Shown: positions 44,629 through 53,502, counted from the stretch's first letter. The stretch: 64,000 bases of DNA from Dehalococcoidia bacterium (GCA_022824925.1 JAJDYW010000026.1:62001-126000), one strand, 5' to 3'. Program-made: numbers and translations. Notes: generated by a model not told the origin, from the letters alone.

Positions 44629-44947
44629 GGTTCTGCACTCGCGCGGACAGTCGCCGGGCGAGGAGGCGGAGGAGAACCTGCGCCTCGCCATCGAGGCGAC
44701 GGGCGTCGAGGTCGAGATCACCTACGCGGAGGTCCTGAGCCAGGAGGACGCGACCGCCAAGAAGTTCCTCGGCACGCCCAGCATCCGGGTGGAGGGCATG
44801 GACGTGGAGTACGGGAACCGGCCGCCGGAAGAGGTGCAGATCGGGACGCGCTACTACAACACGCCGGAGGGCTGGAAGCCCTTCCCGCACGCCCGCCTGA
44901 TCGCGAACGCGATCCTGGAAGCGCACTCGAGGCAGGACGGCGGCTAG
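44603..44947 (+). CDS. Thioredoxin-fold protein lacking active-site Cys, probable CUG start
   Basis: The frame encodes about 114 residues with strong GC third positions: RVEVLHSRGQSPGEEAEEN, then VEVEITYAEVLSQEDA, KKFLGTPSIRVEGMDVE and HARLIANAILEAH. This matches small thioredoxin-like proteins of the type VEVLYFDGCP...FLGSPTVRVDG. The CxxC region is replaced by SRGQSPGEE, with no Cys anywhere. There is no ATG, GTG or TTG before residue 65. CTG 44603, five bases after GGGAGGA, is the natural start and overlaps rarA by 26 nt. Function unknown. Confidence 0.7.
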   Translation: MTAAAIRVEVLHSRGQSPGEEAEENLRLAIEATGVEVEITYAEVLSQEDATAKKFLGTPSIRVEGMDVEYGNRPPEEVQIGTRYYNTPEGWKPFPHARLIANAILEAHSRQDGG

Positions 44948-45558
44948 CCTTCGCGGGGGGCCGCCTCGCGGGCGCGCAGGGCGGCGGCGGCGTACTCGGT
45001 GAAGCGCCCCTCGCTGTCCCAGAGCAGCCACCACTCGCGCCTCGCCTCCATGCGCAGGAAGCGCTCGTTGCGTCGCAGGACGGTGTCGGTCTGGCGGAAG
45101 CCCGCGCGCTCGAAGGAGCGGCGGGCGCGCTCGTTCCACTCCAGCGTGTGCAGATAGATGCGGCGCAGGGGGAGCGCCCGCCAGGCGTAGCGCAGGAAGG
45201 CGATCGTCGCCTCCGTTCCGAGCCCCTCGCCGCGAGCCTCCTCGGGGCCGATGGAGATGCCGTACTCGGCCGTGCCGGTCACGTGGTCGGCGTTGTAATA
45301 CATGAGGGCGCCGATGTGCTCGCCCCCGACCGTCTCGATGGCGTAGGCGTGGCGGACGGGGTTGTCGAAGCGCAGGTCGCGCTCGAACTGCTGCACGAAC
45401 TCACGGTAGGAGAGGATGAGTGGCGGGGTCGCATCGTAGCGGGCGACCTCGGGATCCTTGCGCCAGGCGTACTCGGCGGCGGCGTCCTCGATGCGCTTCT
45501 CGCGGATGCGCAGGCGGGGCGTCTCGGCGAGGACGACGACCGGCTGGGGCTCCTTCAT
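44944..45558 (-). CDS. GNAT-family N-acetyltransferase
   Basis: Acetyltransferase of 204 residues, RimJ/RimL-like. LRIREKRIEDAAAEYAWR opens the fold; the acetyl-CoA loop is PEEARGEGLGTEATIAFLRYA (shown as GEGLGTEA), and LHTLEWNERARRSFERAGF is the final conserved block. The target is unknown (protein N-terminus or small molecule). It overlaps the NUDIX gene by 4 nt and converges with the thioredoxin-fold gene. Confidence 0.87.
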   Translation of the reverse strand: MKEPQPVVVLAETPRLRIREKRIEDAAAEYAWRKDPEVARYDATPPLILSYREFVQQFERDLRFDNPVRHAYAIETVGGEHIGALMYYNADHVTGTAEYGISIGPEEARGEGLGTEATIAFLRYAWRALPLRRIYLHTLEWNERARRSFERAGFRQTDTVLRRNERFLRMEARREWWLLWDSEGRFTEYAAAALRAREAAPREG

Positions 45559-46007
45559 GCCTCTCCCTCCAGCGCGGCGAGCGCCTGCTCGAGGATCGTG
45601 CGCTCGGTTTCGAAGGTGATCCGGGCGAGGGCCTCGCCGGCGGACACCCAGGTGACCTCGTCGAACTCGTGGTCGCGGTCGGCGAAGTCCCCGCCCTCGG
45701 CGGTCATGAGCCAGTGGTGGACCCGCTTGTGGTAGCGGCGGCCATCGCGGGAGAACCAGTAGTCGATCACGCCCACCTTCTCGCCGAGCGCGACCTGCAG
45801 GCCCGTCTCCTCGGCGACCTCGCGGAGGGCGGTCTCCTCGATCGTTTCACCGCGGTCGGGCGTGCCCTTGGGAAGAGCCCAGCGCCGTTCCCTCGCCTCG
45901 TAGCCGATGACGACCTCGATGCCGCCGCCGGCGTCCCGCCGCCAGACCACGCCGCCGGCGGAGACGGCGTCGATGACGGGAAGCCGGCGGGCCGCGCGCG
46001 TACTCAC
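45555..46007 (-). CDS. NUDIX hydrolase
   Basis: Protein of 150 residues. The Nudix box is GTPDRGETIEETALREV followed by AEETGL, with the metal-binding Glu residues (REVAEE) intact. SAGGVVWRR at the start is also typical. It hydrolyses a nucleoside diphosphate linked compound such as Ap4A or a damaged nucleotide. It overlaps both neighbours by 4 nt in a HEAT-NUDIX-GNAT operon. Confidence 0.9.
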   Translation of the reverse strand: MSTRAARRLPVIDAVSAGGVVWRRDAGGGIEVVIGYEARERRWALPKGTPDRGETIEETALREVAEETGLQVALGEKVGVIDYWFSRDGRRYHKRVHHWLMTAEGGDFADRDHEFDEVTWVSAGEALARITFETERTILEQALAALEGEA

Positions 46008-46945
46008 TCGTCGAGCTCCCCGTACCCGGGGCGGACGCCGGAGGCGGCGTCGAGCGCCTCGCGAACGAGATCGAGCCAGCCCTCGGGAGCCTCCTCCGCA
46101 AACTCGCGCAGGTATTCGATGGCGACCTCGCCGCCGATCTCGCCCGCGGCCTCGATCGCGGCCCTGGCGACGTCCTCGTCGGCATCGACGAAGAGGTCGG
46201 CCAGACGGGCGACGGCGTCCTCGGAGGCGATCTCGCCGGCGGCGATGGCGGCCTCGCGGCGGAACTCGGGATCGCCCGAGTCGAACTGCTCCAGCACGTA
46301 CTCGAGCCAGTCCTCGCGGGCTGAAAGGCCCATGGCGCGAACGGCGGCGAGACGCACGGTCTCGTCATCACCGTAGTAGGCCTCGAGCATGAGGCCCTCG
46401 ATCCAGTCGAGGGAGCGGGGGGCGAGGGACTCGAGGGCGCTGGCGCGGACCGCGGGCGCGCGGGTGGGGTCGGCGACGGCGGCGCGCAGGCCGTCGACCA
46501 CGGCTTCGCCCTCGCGTTCGGCGAAGTGCCCGAGCTCGAGGCGCAAGACGAACTCGCCGAGGATGTCGGCGGCCGCGGCGGCGACCTCCTCGCTGTCATC
46601 GTCGCGGACGACTGAGGTCAGCGCGCGGGCGGTAGCGCGGTGGGGGGACTCGCGCAGGGCCTCGACGGCGGCGCCACGTACCTCCGCGAGGGGGTCTCCC
46701 ACGGCGACGCGGGCGAAGCGCGAGAACTCGACGTCGACGGTTTCATCGGAGAGGCGCACGGCCTCGGTCAGGAGGCGAACGCGAACGTCGTCGGGAATGC
46801 GGGGCCAGGCCGCCTCGACGGCCTTGACCTGCTCGCGGTCGAGGTCGGAGAGGACGGGGAGTTCGGAAGGAAGGAGGTCAGCGCCGCCGGCGAGCCGTTC
46901 GAGCGCCTCGTTGAGCTCGGCGAGCGGCGTCGGGGAGCCGGTCAT
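46004..46945 (-). CDS. HEAT-repeat (PBS lyase-like) protein
   Basis: Protein of 313 residues built of about eight helical repeats of roughly 30 residues (for example VGDPLAEVRGAAVEALRES, DDETVRLAAVRAMGLSARED, DEDVARAAIEAAGEIGGE). Such HEAT arrays mediate protein contacts; no catalytic motif is visible. ATG 46945 lies 7 nt after TACCAT and has no ribosome site, so it may be leaderless. It heads the operon with NUDIX and GNAT genes. Confidence 0.82.
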   Translation of the reverse strand: MTGSPTPLAELNEALERLAGGADLLPSELPVLSDLDREQVKAVEAAWPRIPDDVRVRLLTEAVRLSDETVDVEFSRFARVAVGDPLAEVRGAAVEALRESPHRATARALTSVVRDDDSEEVAAAAADILGEFVLRLELGHFAEREGEAVVDGLRAAVADPTRAPAVRASALESLAPRSLDWIEGLMLEAYYGDDETVRLAAVRAMGLSAREDWLEYVLEQFDSGDPEFRREAAIAAGEIASEDAVARLADLFVDADEDVARAAIEAAGEIGGEVAIEYLREFAEEAPEGWLDLVREALDAASGVRPGYGELDE

Positions 46946-46952
46946 GCACCTG

Positions 46953-46958
46953 ATGGTA
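46953..46958 (-). promoter_or_regulatory. -10 box for a leaderless HEAT-repeat gene
   Basis: TACCAT on the minus strand ends 7 nt before ATG 46945. Confidence 0.45.
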
Positions 46959-46967
46959 CACAGGCCA

Positions 46968-47951
46968 TCAGCCTTCGGCGCGAAGGTCGCGGGAAAGGAG
47001 GGCCTCAAGGGCCTCCGTCACGGAGCGCTCGCCGCGAATGACGGCGTCGACCTGCTCGGCGATGGGCAGGTCGAGGCCGTGGCGGGCGGCGAGCGCGAGG
47101 GCCACCGGTGCGGTGGCGGCGCCTTCGACCACGCCGCCCGCGGCATCAAGGGCCTGGGCGGGCGTGTCGCCGGCGGCGAGGCGCTCGCCGAAGCGGTGGT
47201 TGCGACTGAGGGGCGAGTAGCAGGTCGCCATCAGGTCCCCGACACCGGCAAGGCCGAGGAGGGTCGGTGCGGAGGCGCCCTCGGCGACGGCGAGGCGGGT
47301 GATCTCGGCGAGGCCGCGGGTGGTGAGGGCGGCGAGGGAGTTCGCGCCCAACTCGAGGCCCGCCGCTACCCCGGCGGCGATGGCGACGACGTTCTTGAGC
47401 GCGCCCGCGAGCTCGACGCCGACGAGGTCGGTGGAACGATAGACGCGGAAGCGGGAGGTGCTGAGGGCGCGTTGCCACACCTCCGCGCCGGCTTCGCGGA
47501 CGGAGGCAACGGTCGAGGCAGCGGGGAGGCCGGCGACGATCTCACGGGCGAGATTCGGGCCGGAGAGGGCGGAGACCGCCTCGGAGGGCCAGCCGCACTC
47601 GCCCAGTACCTCGCTCATGCGGAGGAGGGAGCCATGCTCGATGCCCTTGGCGGCGGTGAGAACGGGCGCGTCGCGGGAGAGCGCGGGATGCCGCGCGGTG
47701 GCCCGGAAGGCCTGGGCGGGAACCGCCACGACGATGCCGTCGGGGGCGGCGGGGGCGGCCTCGATCGGGGCGACGGTGACGGTGGGAGGAAGCTCGAGGC
47801 CGGGGAGGCGGGCGAGGCCCCGGTCGCCGGCGACAGCGGCGGCCTCATCGGCGGAGCGGGCAAGGAGGGTCACGTCGGCGCCGCCCTGCGCGAGCAGGTG
47901 CGCGAGGGTCACGCCCCAGGAGGTGGCGCCGGCGACGGCGATGGCGGGCAC
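46968..47951 (-). CDS. gpsA: Glycerol-3-phosphate dehydrogenase [NAD(P)+]
   Basis: Reduces dihydroxyacetone phosphate to sn-glycerol-3-phosphate for phospholipids. Length 327 residues. The nucleotide-binding loop is GATSWGVTLA (a variant of GxGxxG). AAKGIE carries one catalytic Lys and ELAGALKNVVAIAAG the other. It follows plsY, which uses its product, with 3 nt between them. Confidence 0.94.
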   Translation of the reverse strand: MPAIAVAGATSWGVTLAHLLAQGGADVTLLARSADEAAAVAGDRGLARLPGLELPPTVTVAPIEAAPAAPDGIVVAVPAQAFRATARHPALSRDAPVLTAAKGIEHGSLLRMSEVLGECGWPSEAVSALSGPNLAREIVAGLPAASTVASVREAGAEVWQRALSTSRFRVYRSTDLVGVELAGALKNVVAIAAGVAAGLELGANSLAALTTRGLAEITRLAVAEGASAPTLLGLAGVGDLMATCYSPLSRNHRFGERLAAGDTPAQALDAAGGVVEGAATAPVALALAARHGLDLPIAEQVDAVIRGERSVTEALEALLSRDLRAEG

Positions 47952-47954
47952 GGG

Positions 47955-48581
47955 TCAGCCGCTCGCGGGTTCGTCGCCACCCTGCCCGAGCTTCGGCTCC
48001 GTGCCGGCGAAGAGGCGGCGGATGTTGGGGATGTGCATGTAATACAGGAAGCCCACGACCGCAAGGGCGTACCAGGCGATGACGGCGTCGAGGTCGCCGG
48101 CGATGGCGAGGCCGCCGGTGATGCCGACGGCGGCGATGCCACCGACGAGGGACATGACGGACGCGATGCGGGTGGAGGCGAGCGCGATGGCGGCGGCGCC
48201 GAGCATGGCCAGCGCGAGGAGGGGAATGGCGCCGAGGAGCGTCCCGAGGGCGGTGGCGACGCCACGACCGCCCCGGAAGCCGGCGAAGACGGGCCAGACG
48301 TGCCCGAGGACCGCCGCGCCGCCGCCGGCCATGGCGACTCCCAGGTCGTCGAAGAGGAAGCGTCCGATCAGGACGGGCACGGCGCCCTTGCCCACATCGA
48401 CGACCAGCCCGAGGACGGCGGGCACGGGGCCCGCGGTGCGCAGGATGTTGGTCATGCCGGTCTTGCCGCTGCCGAACTCGCGGATGTCCTTGCGCAACCA
48501 GAGGTAGCCGAGCACCAGGCCGGTGGGGATCGAGCCGAGGAGGTAGCCGATGGCGGCGTTGCCGAGGTACTCGCCGATCAT
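47955..48581 (-). CDS. plsY: Glycerol-3-phosphate acyltransferase (acyl-phosphate dependent)
   Basis: Membrane enzyme making lysophosphatidate from acyl-phosphate and glycerol-3-phosphate. Length 208 residues, five hydrophobic segments. Motif 1 GYLLGSIPTG, motif 2 FGSGKTGMTNILRT (G-S-G-x-x-x-x-TN) and motif 3 GFRGGRGVATALGTLLG are all present. ATG 48581 overlaps the der stop (ATGA). Confidence 0.95.
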   Translation of the reverse strand: MIGEYLGNAAIGYLLGSIPTGLVLGYLWLRKDIREFGSGKTGMTNILRTAGPVPAVLGLVVDVGKGAVPVLIGRFLFDDLGVAMAGGGAAVLGHVWPVFAGFRGGRGVATALGTLLGAIPLLALAMLGAAAIALASTRIASVMSLVGGIAAVGITGGLAIAGDLDAVIAWYALAVVGFLYYMHIPNIRRLFAGTEPKLGQGGDEPASG

Positions 48582-49921
48582 GCGGGCTCATCATCCTCGC
48601 CGGCGCCGCGGAAGGCGAACCGGATGGCGGTGCCCTCGAAGTCGTTCGCCTCGCGCAGGCAGCGTTCGAGGTAGCGGCGGTAGCTGAAGTGGAGCAGCTT
48701 CGGGTCGTTCACGAACACCACGAAGGTTGGCGGATCGACGGAGGGCTGCGTGGCGTAACGGATCTTGAGGCGCTTGCTGTGGACGACGGGCGGCGCGTGC
48801 TCCCGGATGGCGCGGCGGAAGATGCCGTTCAGCTCGCCGGTGGTGATGCGGCGGCGCCTCGCCTCGCGCGCGTCCACGACGAGCCGCAGGAGTTGGGGGA
48901 GTCCCACTGCCTCCTCGGCGGAGACGAAGGTGAACAGGGCCCAGGGCAGAAACTTGAAGCGCGCACGAAGGCCGCGGAGCAGGCGCTCGCGATCCTCCTC
49001 GGGGCTCTCCCAGAGGTCGGTCTTGTTGACGGCGATGACGAGGCCGGTCGAGGCCTCCTGTACGAGCCCCGCGATGTGGGTGTCCTGCGAGGTGACCCCG
49101 TGCGAGCCGTCGATCAGGAGGACGGCCACGTCGCTGCGGGCGAGGGCGGCGGTGGCGCGGAGGACGGCGTGCCGCTCCACCCCCTGACCCCGTTTCCCCG
49201 GCCGCCGGATGCCCGCCGTGTCGACCAGCGTGAAGGCACCCTCGGGGGCGTCGAGGTCGGTGTCGATGGCATCGCGGGTGGTGCCGGCGACATCGCTGAC
49301 GATGACGCGGCTCTCGCCGATGAGGGCGTTGACGAGGGTGGACTTGCCCACGTTCGGCCGCCCGACGATGGCGACGCGCACCCGGTCCTGCTCGACGAGG
49401 GGCGGGACCTCGGGAAGACGCTCGACGACTTCGTCGAGGAGGAGGCCGACGTTGAGGTCGTGCAGGGCGGAGACGGGGAGGGGCGGGCCGAAGCCGAGGG
49501 CCCCGGCCTCGGCGGCGGCGACGATCTCGCGGGACTCGTTGTCGGCCTTGGTGGCAACGAGGATGGCGGGGGTCTGACCGCGGCGCACGGCGTCGGCCAC
49601 GTCGTAGTCGCTGGCGGTGAGGCCGTCGCGCGCGTCGACGCAGAAGAGGACGAGCGTGGCCTCGGCGATGGCGGCGTTGATCTGGGCGCGGATGAGGTCG
49701 GTGTAGTCGCCCTCGTCCTCGACTTGGTAGCCGCCGGTATCGAGCAGGAGGAAGGGGCGATCGCGCCACTCGACCTCGGCCTCGAGACGGTCGCGCGTCG
49801 TGCCCGGCTCGTCCTCGATGATGGCCATGCGTTCGCCCACGATGCGGTTGAACAGGGACGACTTGCCGACGTTGGGGCGGCCCACGATGGCGACCCGGGG
49901 GAGATGGCCGGCGGCGATCAC
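48578..49921 (-). CDS. der: Ribosome biogenesis GTPase Der
   Basis: Tandem-GTPase of 447 residues for 50S subunit maturation. Two G domains: GRPNVGKSSLFNRIVG with DTGGY, and GRPNVGKSTLVNALIG with DTAGI and NKTD. A KH-like C-terminal domain includes PTFVVFVNDPKLLHFSYRRYLE. It overlaps both neighbours in the cdaA-cdaR-der-plsY-gpsA run. Confidence 0.96.
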   Translation of the reverse strand: MIAAGHLPRVAIVGRPNVGKSSLFNRIVGERMAIIEDEPGTTRDRLEAEVEWRDRPFLLLDTGGYQVEDEGDYTDLIRAQINAAIAEATLVLFCVDARDGLTASDYDVADAVRRGQTPAILVATKADNESREIVAAAEAGALGFGPPLPVSALHDLNVGLLLDEVVERLPEVPPLVEQDRVRVAIVGRPNVGKSTLVNALIGESRVIVSDVAGTTRDAIDTDLDAPEGAFTLVDTAGIRRPGKRGQGVERHAVLRATAALARSDVAVLLIDGSHGVTSQDTHIAGLVQEASTGLVIAVNKTDLWESPEEDRERLLRGLRARFKFLPWALFTFVSAEEAVGLPQLLRLVVDAREARRRRITTGELNGIFRRAIREHAPPVVHSKRLKIRYATQPSVDPPTFVVFVNDPKLLHFSYRRYLERCLREANDFEGTAIRFAFRGAGEDDEPA

Positions 49922-51270
49922 TGCTCGTCCTCCGACTGGTCCCCTTCCGGCTGCTCGCCGGGCTCGCCGCCGTCCGCATCAGGGGGTTCCTCCTCCGGCT
50001 CTGGCGGTGTGTCGGGGACGAGCTCGACCCAGAGGGCGGAGACGGAGACGACCTCGATTCCCTCGGGGGCGGTGACCTCGGGCTCGTAGCGGTTCAGGCC
50101 GGTGTCCTCGCCGGCGAGCGAGACGGTGACCCTGACATCGCCGAGGCTGAGGCCGGCGAGGTCGGGTTCGGGACCGGCAAGGCCGACCTCGACGAAGTAC
50201 ACGCCTTCGGCGACCGCGAGCCCTTCGGGAAGGTCCACGAAGGCGGGCACGACCCGCAGCGCGCGCCAACCCTGCTGGGGGGTAACGGAAACCGTGATGA
50301 AGACGGTTTCGACACTGGCGCTGACGCCCCGGGGGAGCTCCAGCTCGCGCCTCTCGATGACCTGGGCGATGGCGCCGCTCACGTCGGCGTCTTCGATAAC
50401 GAAGACGGTGAGGGACTCGACGATCTCGCGCGGGCCGGTGACCTCGACGGGCGAGGGGCTCACGGAGACATCGGTGACGGTGTAGCCGCGGGCGGGCCTG
50501 CCGGTCGCCCCGCCGAGCACGGCGATCTGCCGGGTCAACACCGCTTCCTCGACGGGCACGGTCACGCGGGCGCGGTTGCGGTTGAGATTGACCGTCACGC
50601 GCGAGCCATCGCTGGTGCGCGGCACGAGCTCGGCGTCGAAGGTCTGGGTGTTCTGCAGCCCGGCAATGGAGACGGTCGCCTGGACCTGGTGGACGGACTC
50701 CACCAGCGCCTCACGGCCGGTGATCGTGACGAAGGGCGGGTCGACCTCCTCGAGCCCCTGGCGGAAGCCGGTGGGAAGCTCCCCTGTGATGACGACCGTG
50801 ACGGGCAGTTCCTTGCTGACGGTGGCGGCGACGGCCACCTCAACCGTGCTGGGCTCCGGGCGGATGACGCTCACGTCGCGGCGCTCGGTGGTGACGGTCA
50901 CGGGGAGGCTGCGGGCCTCGCCTGCCCTGACGTCCGAGGCATCGACGATTGCGCTGAAGTCGGCGGCGCGAAGGTCGTCGAGGTCTTCCGCGCGGGCCTC
51001 GACGAAGACCCGGATGGGGGTCACCTCGGCGACGATGAAGCCGCTGGGAACGTTGACAACCTCGACGGGGATGGGGGCCTGATCCTCGCCCGGAACGGTC
51101 GCTTCGATGCGGGGGTTCTCGACGTCCTGGACGAGGAACCAGATGGCGAAGGCGGCGATGAGGCTGAAGATGGCGAGGATCCAGTTCCGCGCGACCGCGA
51201 GAACGCCAGCCCTCGCGAGGGTGCGGGCCGTAAGCAGCAGGGGCCGCAGGCGGACCCAGAGCTCATGCAT
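49918..51270 (-). CDS. cdaR: YbbR-domain protein, CdaR-like
   Basis: Membrane-anchored protein of 450 residues. One membrane segment (WILAIFSLIAAFAIWFLV, about 30-47) is followed by four YbbR-type beta domains (each beginning near IPVEVVNVPSGF, LPVTVVITGEL, RQIAVLGG and RALRVVPAF) and a Pro/Glu/Asp-rich tail. CdaR binds and tunes the cyclic-di-AMP synthase CdaA. The neighbouring gene is cdaA, overlapped by 8 nt. Confidence 0.9.
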   Translation of the reverse strand: MHELWVRLRPLLLTARTLARAGVLAVARNWILAIFSLIAAFAIWFLVQDVENPRIEATVPGEDQAPIPVEVVNVPSGFIVAEVTPIRVFVEARAEDLDDLRAADFSAIVDASDVRAGEARSLPVTVTTERRDVSVIRPEPSTVEVAVAATVSKELPVTVVITGELPTGFRQGLEEVDPPFVTITGREALVESVHQVQATVSIAGLQNTQTFDAELVPRTSDGSRVTVNLNRNRARVTVPVEEAVLTRQIAVLGGATGRPARGYTVTDVSVSPSPVEVTGPREIVESLTVFVIEDADVSGAIAQVIERRELELPRGVSASVETVFITVSVTPQQGWRALRVVPAFVDLPEGLAVAEGVYFVEVGLAGPEPDLAGLSLGDVRVTVSLAGEDTGLNRYEPEVTAPEGIEVVSVSALWVELVPDTPPEPEEEPPDADGGEPGEQPEGDQSEDEQ

Positions 51271-52090
51271 TCGTCACGCGCTCGAGCCCGGAGTTCTGGG
51301 AGTTGTCGCCGTCGGCGCGCCTGACCATGCGGCGGCGGAGCTCCTGGGAGAGGAGCGACCCCCGGCCCTGCCGGAAGAGGCGGCCACCCTGGGCGATGCT
51401 CACCTCGCCCGTCTCCTCGGAGACGACGACGGAGACGGCGTCGGTCTGCTCGGTAATGCCGACGGCGGCGCGGTGGCGGGTACCGACGCGGCGGGCGCCG
51501 CCGCGGACCTCGTCGGCGAGGGGCAGCTCGCAGGAGGCAGCGACTACACGGGCGCCGCGGATGACGGTGGCGAGGTCGTGCATCGGGGAGTTCGGGAAGA
51601 AGATGCCCTCGACCAGCTCGGGCGAGACCCTGGCGTCTACGGGCACGCCGGTGTCGATCACGTCCTGCAGGCCGGTTTCGCGTTCGAAGACGATGAGCGC
51701 GCCGTGGCGGTCGCGGGCCATGCGTGAGGCCGCCTCGGCGACGGCGTCGATGGTGTCCTCGGTGGGGTCGTGGGCCAGCAGGTCCTGGATGCCCGTGCGG
51801 CCAAGGAGATCGAGGCCGCGGCGGATCTCGGGCTGAAAGATGACGGCCGCGCCCACGATGAGGGCGACGAGGCCGTTCTCGAGGATCCAGTTGACGGCGG
51901 TGAGGTCGAGGGCGAGACCGAGGATGACGAGGACGAGGATGAGGGCCACGGCCCCGCGCAGGATCGTGACGGCGCGGGTGTGGCTCAGCAGGCGGAAGGC
52001 CGCGAAGATGGCGCCCGCGATGAGCAGCACGTCGATCGCGGCCGACCAGTCGAACTGGTTGAGGACTTCGCCGGCGTGCTGGAAGTCCAT
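51263..52090 (-). CDS. cdaA: Diadenylate cyclase CdaA with altered DGA motif
   Basis: Makes cyclic di-AMP from two ATP. Length 275 residues. Three membrane segments (about 18-85) are followed by the DAC domain. RHR is intact (GTRHRAAVGI) and VVVSEETGEVSIA is normal. The other active-site motif, usually LHDGA, reads MHDLA here: Asp is kept but Gly is replaced by Leu. Whether activity is retained is open. Upstream TATGAT is a likely -10 box. cdaR follows directly; glmM, often third in this operon, is absent. Confidence 0.92.
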   Translation of the reverse strand: MDFQHAGEVLNQFDWSAAIDVLLIAGAIFAAFRLLSHTRAVTILRGAVALILVLVILGLALDLTAVNWILENGLVALIVGAAVIFQPEIRRGLDLLGRTGIQDLLAHDPTEDTIDAVAEAASRMARDRHGALIVFERETGLQDVIDTGVPVDARVSPELVEGIFFPNSPMHDLATVIRGARVVAASCELPLADEVRGGARRVGTRHRAAVGITEQTDAVSVVVSEETGEVSIAQGGRLFRQGRGSLLSQELRRRMVRRADGDNSQNSGLERVTNA

Positions 52091-52162
52091 GGATGATCGC
52101 TCGCGGCGCGCAGGCGCCGGCCTCCCCCGGCAATCATAGCGAACGCGCTCCGGGCCAGAGGT

Positions 52163-53089
52163 TCAGGAAGCAGGAGCGTCCACGAGCCCCAGGAGGAAGG
52201 CGACGACCGCGACCTGCGCCCAGACGCGGTTCTCGGCCTGGTCGAAGATGATGGAGTTGACCGACTCCATGGCGGCGTCGGTGATCTCCTCGCCGCGGTG
52301 GGCGGGGAGGTCGTGCATCACGAACGCGCCGGGAGCGGCCCGGGCGATCAGCCGATCGTCGAGGCAGTAGCCGACGAAATCGATACGGCGCTGCTCCGCC
52401 TCGCGCTCCTGGCCCATCGAGATCCAGGTGTCGGTGTAGAGCGCCTCGGCGCCGCCGGCGGCCTCGTCGGGGTCGGCGGTGAGGAGGAAGGAGCCGCCCG
52501 TGCGGTCGGCGCGGGCGCGTGCTTCCTCCAGGACCGTCTGGGGCGGGCGGTAGCCCTCGGGCGTGGCGAGCCGCACGTGCATGCCGAGGGAAGCGGCCGT
52601 GACGACGAGGCTGGAGGAGACGTTGTTGCCATCGCCGATGAAGGCGAGGGAGTGGCCGCGGGGGTCGCCGAAGCGTTCGCGCAGGGTCAGCAGGTCGGCG
52701 AGGGCCTGGCAGGGATGCTGCTCGTCGGTGAGGGCGTTGACGACGGGGATGTCGGAGAAGCGCGCATACTCCTCGGCGATGACCTGGCCGAAGGTGCGCA
52801 CGGCGACGATATCGACGTAGCGGGCGAGGACGCGGGCGACGTCCTTGATCGCCTCGCGCTCGCCGAGGCCCACTTCCTGGGGGGCGAGGTAGAGGGTTTC
52901 GCCGCCAAGGTGGTGCATCCCGACCTGGAAGCTGACGCGGGTGCGCAGCGACGGCTTCTCGAAGAGGAGGGCGAGGTGCTTCCCCTGGAGGAGCTTACGG
53001 GGACGGCGCTTGAACTCCAGGGCGGTCTCCAGGAGGAAACCCATCTCGTCGGGCGTGAGGTCGGCGGAGTCAAGCAGATGGCGTGTCAT
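52163..53089 (-). CDS. argF: Ornithine carbamoyltransferase
   Basis: Makes citrulline from ornithine and carbamoyl phosphate. Length 308 residues. The carbamoyl phosphate loop is SLRTRVSF, HPCQALADL is present, and the ornithine-side SMG loop reads TDTWISMGQE, separating it from aspartate carbamoyltransferase. The late motif, usually HCLPAHRGEE, is HDLPAHRGEE, so the ornithine-contacting Cys is Asp. ATG 53089. Confidence 0.93.
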   Translation of the reverse strand: MTRHLLDSADLTPDEMGFLLETALEFKRRPRKLLQGKHLALLFEKPSLRTRVSFQVGMHHLGGETLYLAPQEVGLGEREAIKDVARVLARYVDIVAVRTFGQVIAEEYARFSDIPVVNALTDEQHPCQALADLLTLRERFGDPRGHSLAFIGDGNNVSSSLVVTAASLGMHVRLATPEGYRPPQTVLEEARARADRTGGSFLLTADPDEAAGGAEALYTDTWISMGQEREAEQRRIDFVGYCLDDRLIARAAPGAFVMHDLPAHRGEEITDAAMESVNSIIFDQAENRVWAQVAVVAFLLGLVDAPAS

Positions 53090-53153
53090 AAACAGAGTGT
53101 TGGGGAGCGAGGGCCAACGGACAACGATGGCGGGGCCCGTGCGGCGGGCCTCT

Positions 53154-53161
53154 GGTACGAT
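53154..53161 (+). promoter_or_regulatory. tRNA-Trp extended -10 box
   Basis: TGGTACGAT, an extended -10 element 13 nt before the tRNA; no -35 box is seen. The same TACGAT precedes tRNA-Phe and tRNA-Leu. Confidence 0.55.
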
Positions 53162-53174
53162 CGATGGCGGCCGC

Positions 53175-53250
53175 AGGGGTGTAGCTCAGTTGGTAGAGCA
53201 TCGGCCTCCAAATCCGAGTGTCGCGGGTTCGAGTCCTGCCACCCCTGCCA
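53175..53250 (+). tRNA. tRNA-Trp (anticodon CCA)
   Basis: A 76 nt cloverleaf with acceptor AGGGGTG/CACCCCT, discriminator G and encoded CCA. The anticodon loop CTCCAAA gives CCA. Confidence 0.97.
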
Positions 53251-53289
53251 GCCCCCTTCCCCTGCCGCGGGTGACGCTCCCGGTGGCGC

Positions 53290-53318
53290 TTGCCGCTGCG
53301 CGGCGGGCTGCCTACGAT
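53290..53318 (+). promoter_or_regulatory. tRNA-Leu promoter
   Basis: TTGCCG, 17 bp, TACGAT (53313-53318), 11 nt before the tRNA. Confidence 0.65.
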
Positions 53319-53329
53319 CGATGGTCTGG

Positions 53330-53417
53330 GCCCAGGTGGTGGAACCGGCAGACACGCTGTCTTGAGGGGGCAGTGCCTTTTATAGGCGTGTGAGTTCAAA
53401 TCTCACCCTGGGCACCA
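53330..53417 (+). tRNA. tRNA-Leu (anticodon GAG)
   Basis: An 88 nt class II tRNA with a long variable arm, acceptor GCCCAGG/CCTGGGC, discriminator A and encoded CCA. The loop TTGAGGG gives GAG, reading CUC and CUU. Confidence 0.96.
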
Positions 53418-53428
53418 GTTCACTTCCG

Positions 53429-53502
<74 letters not shown>

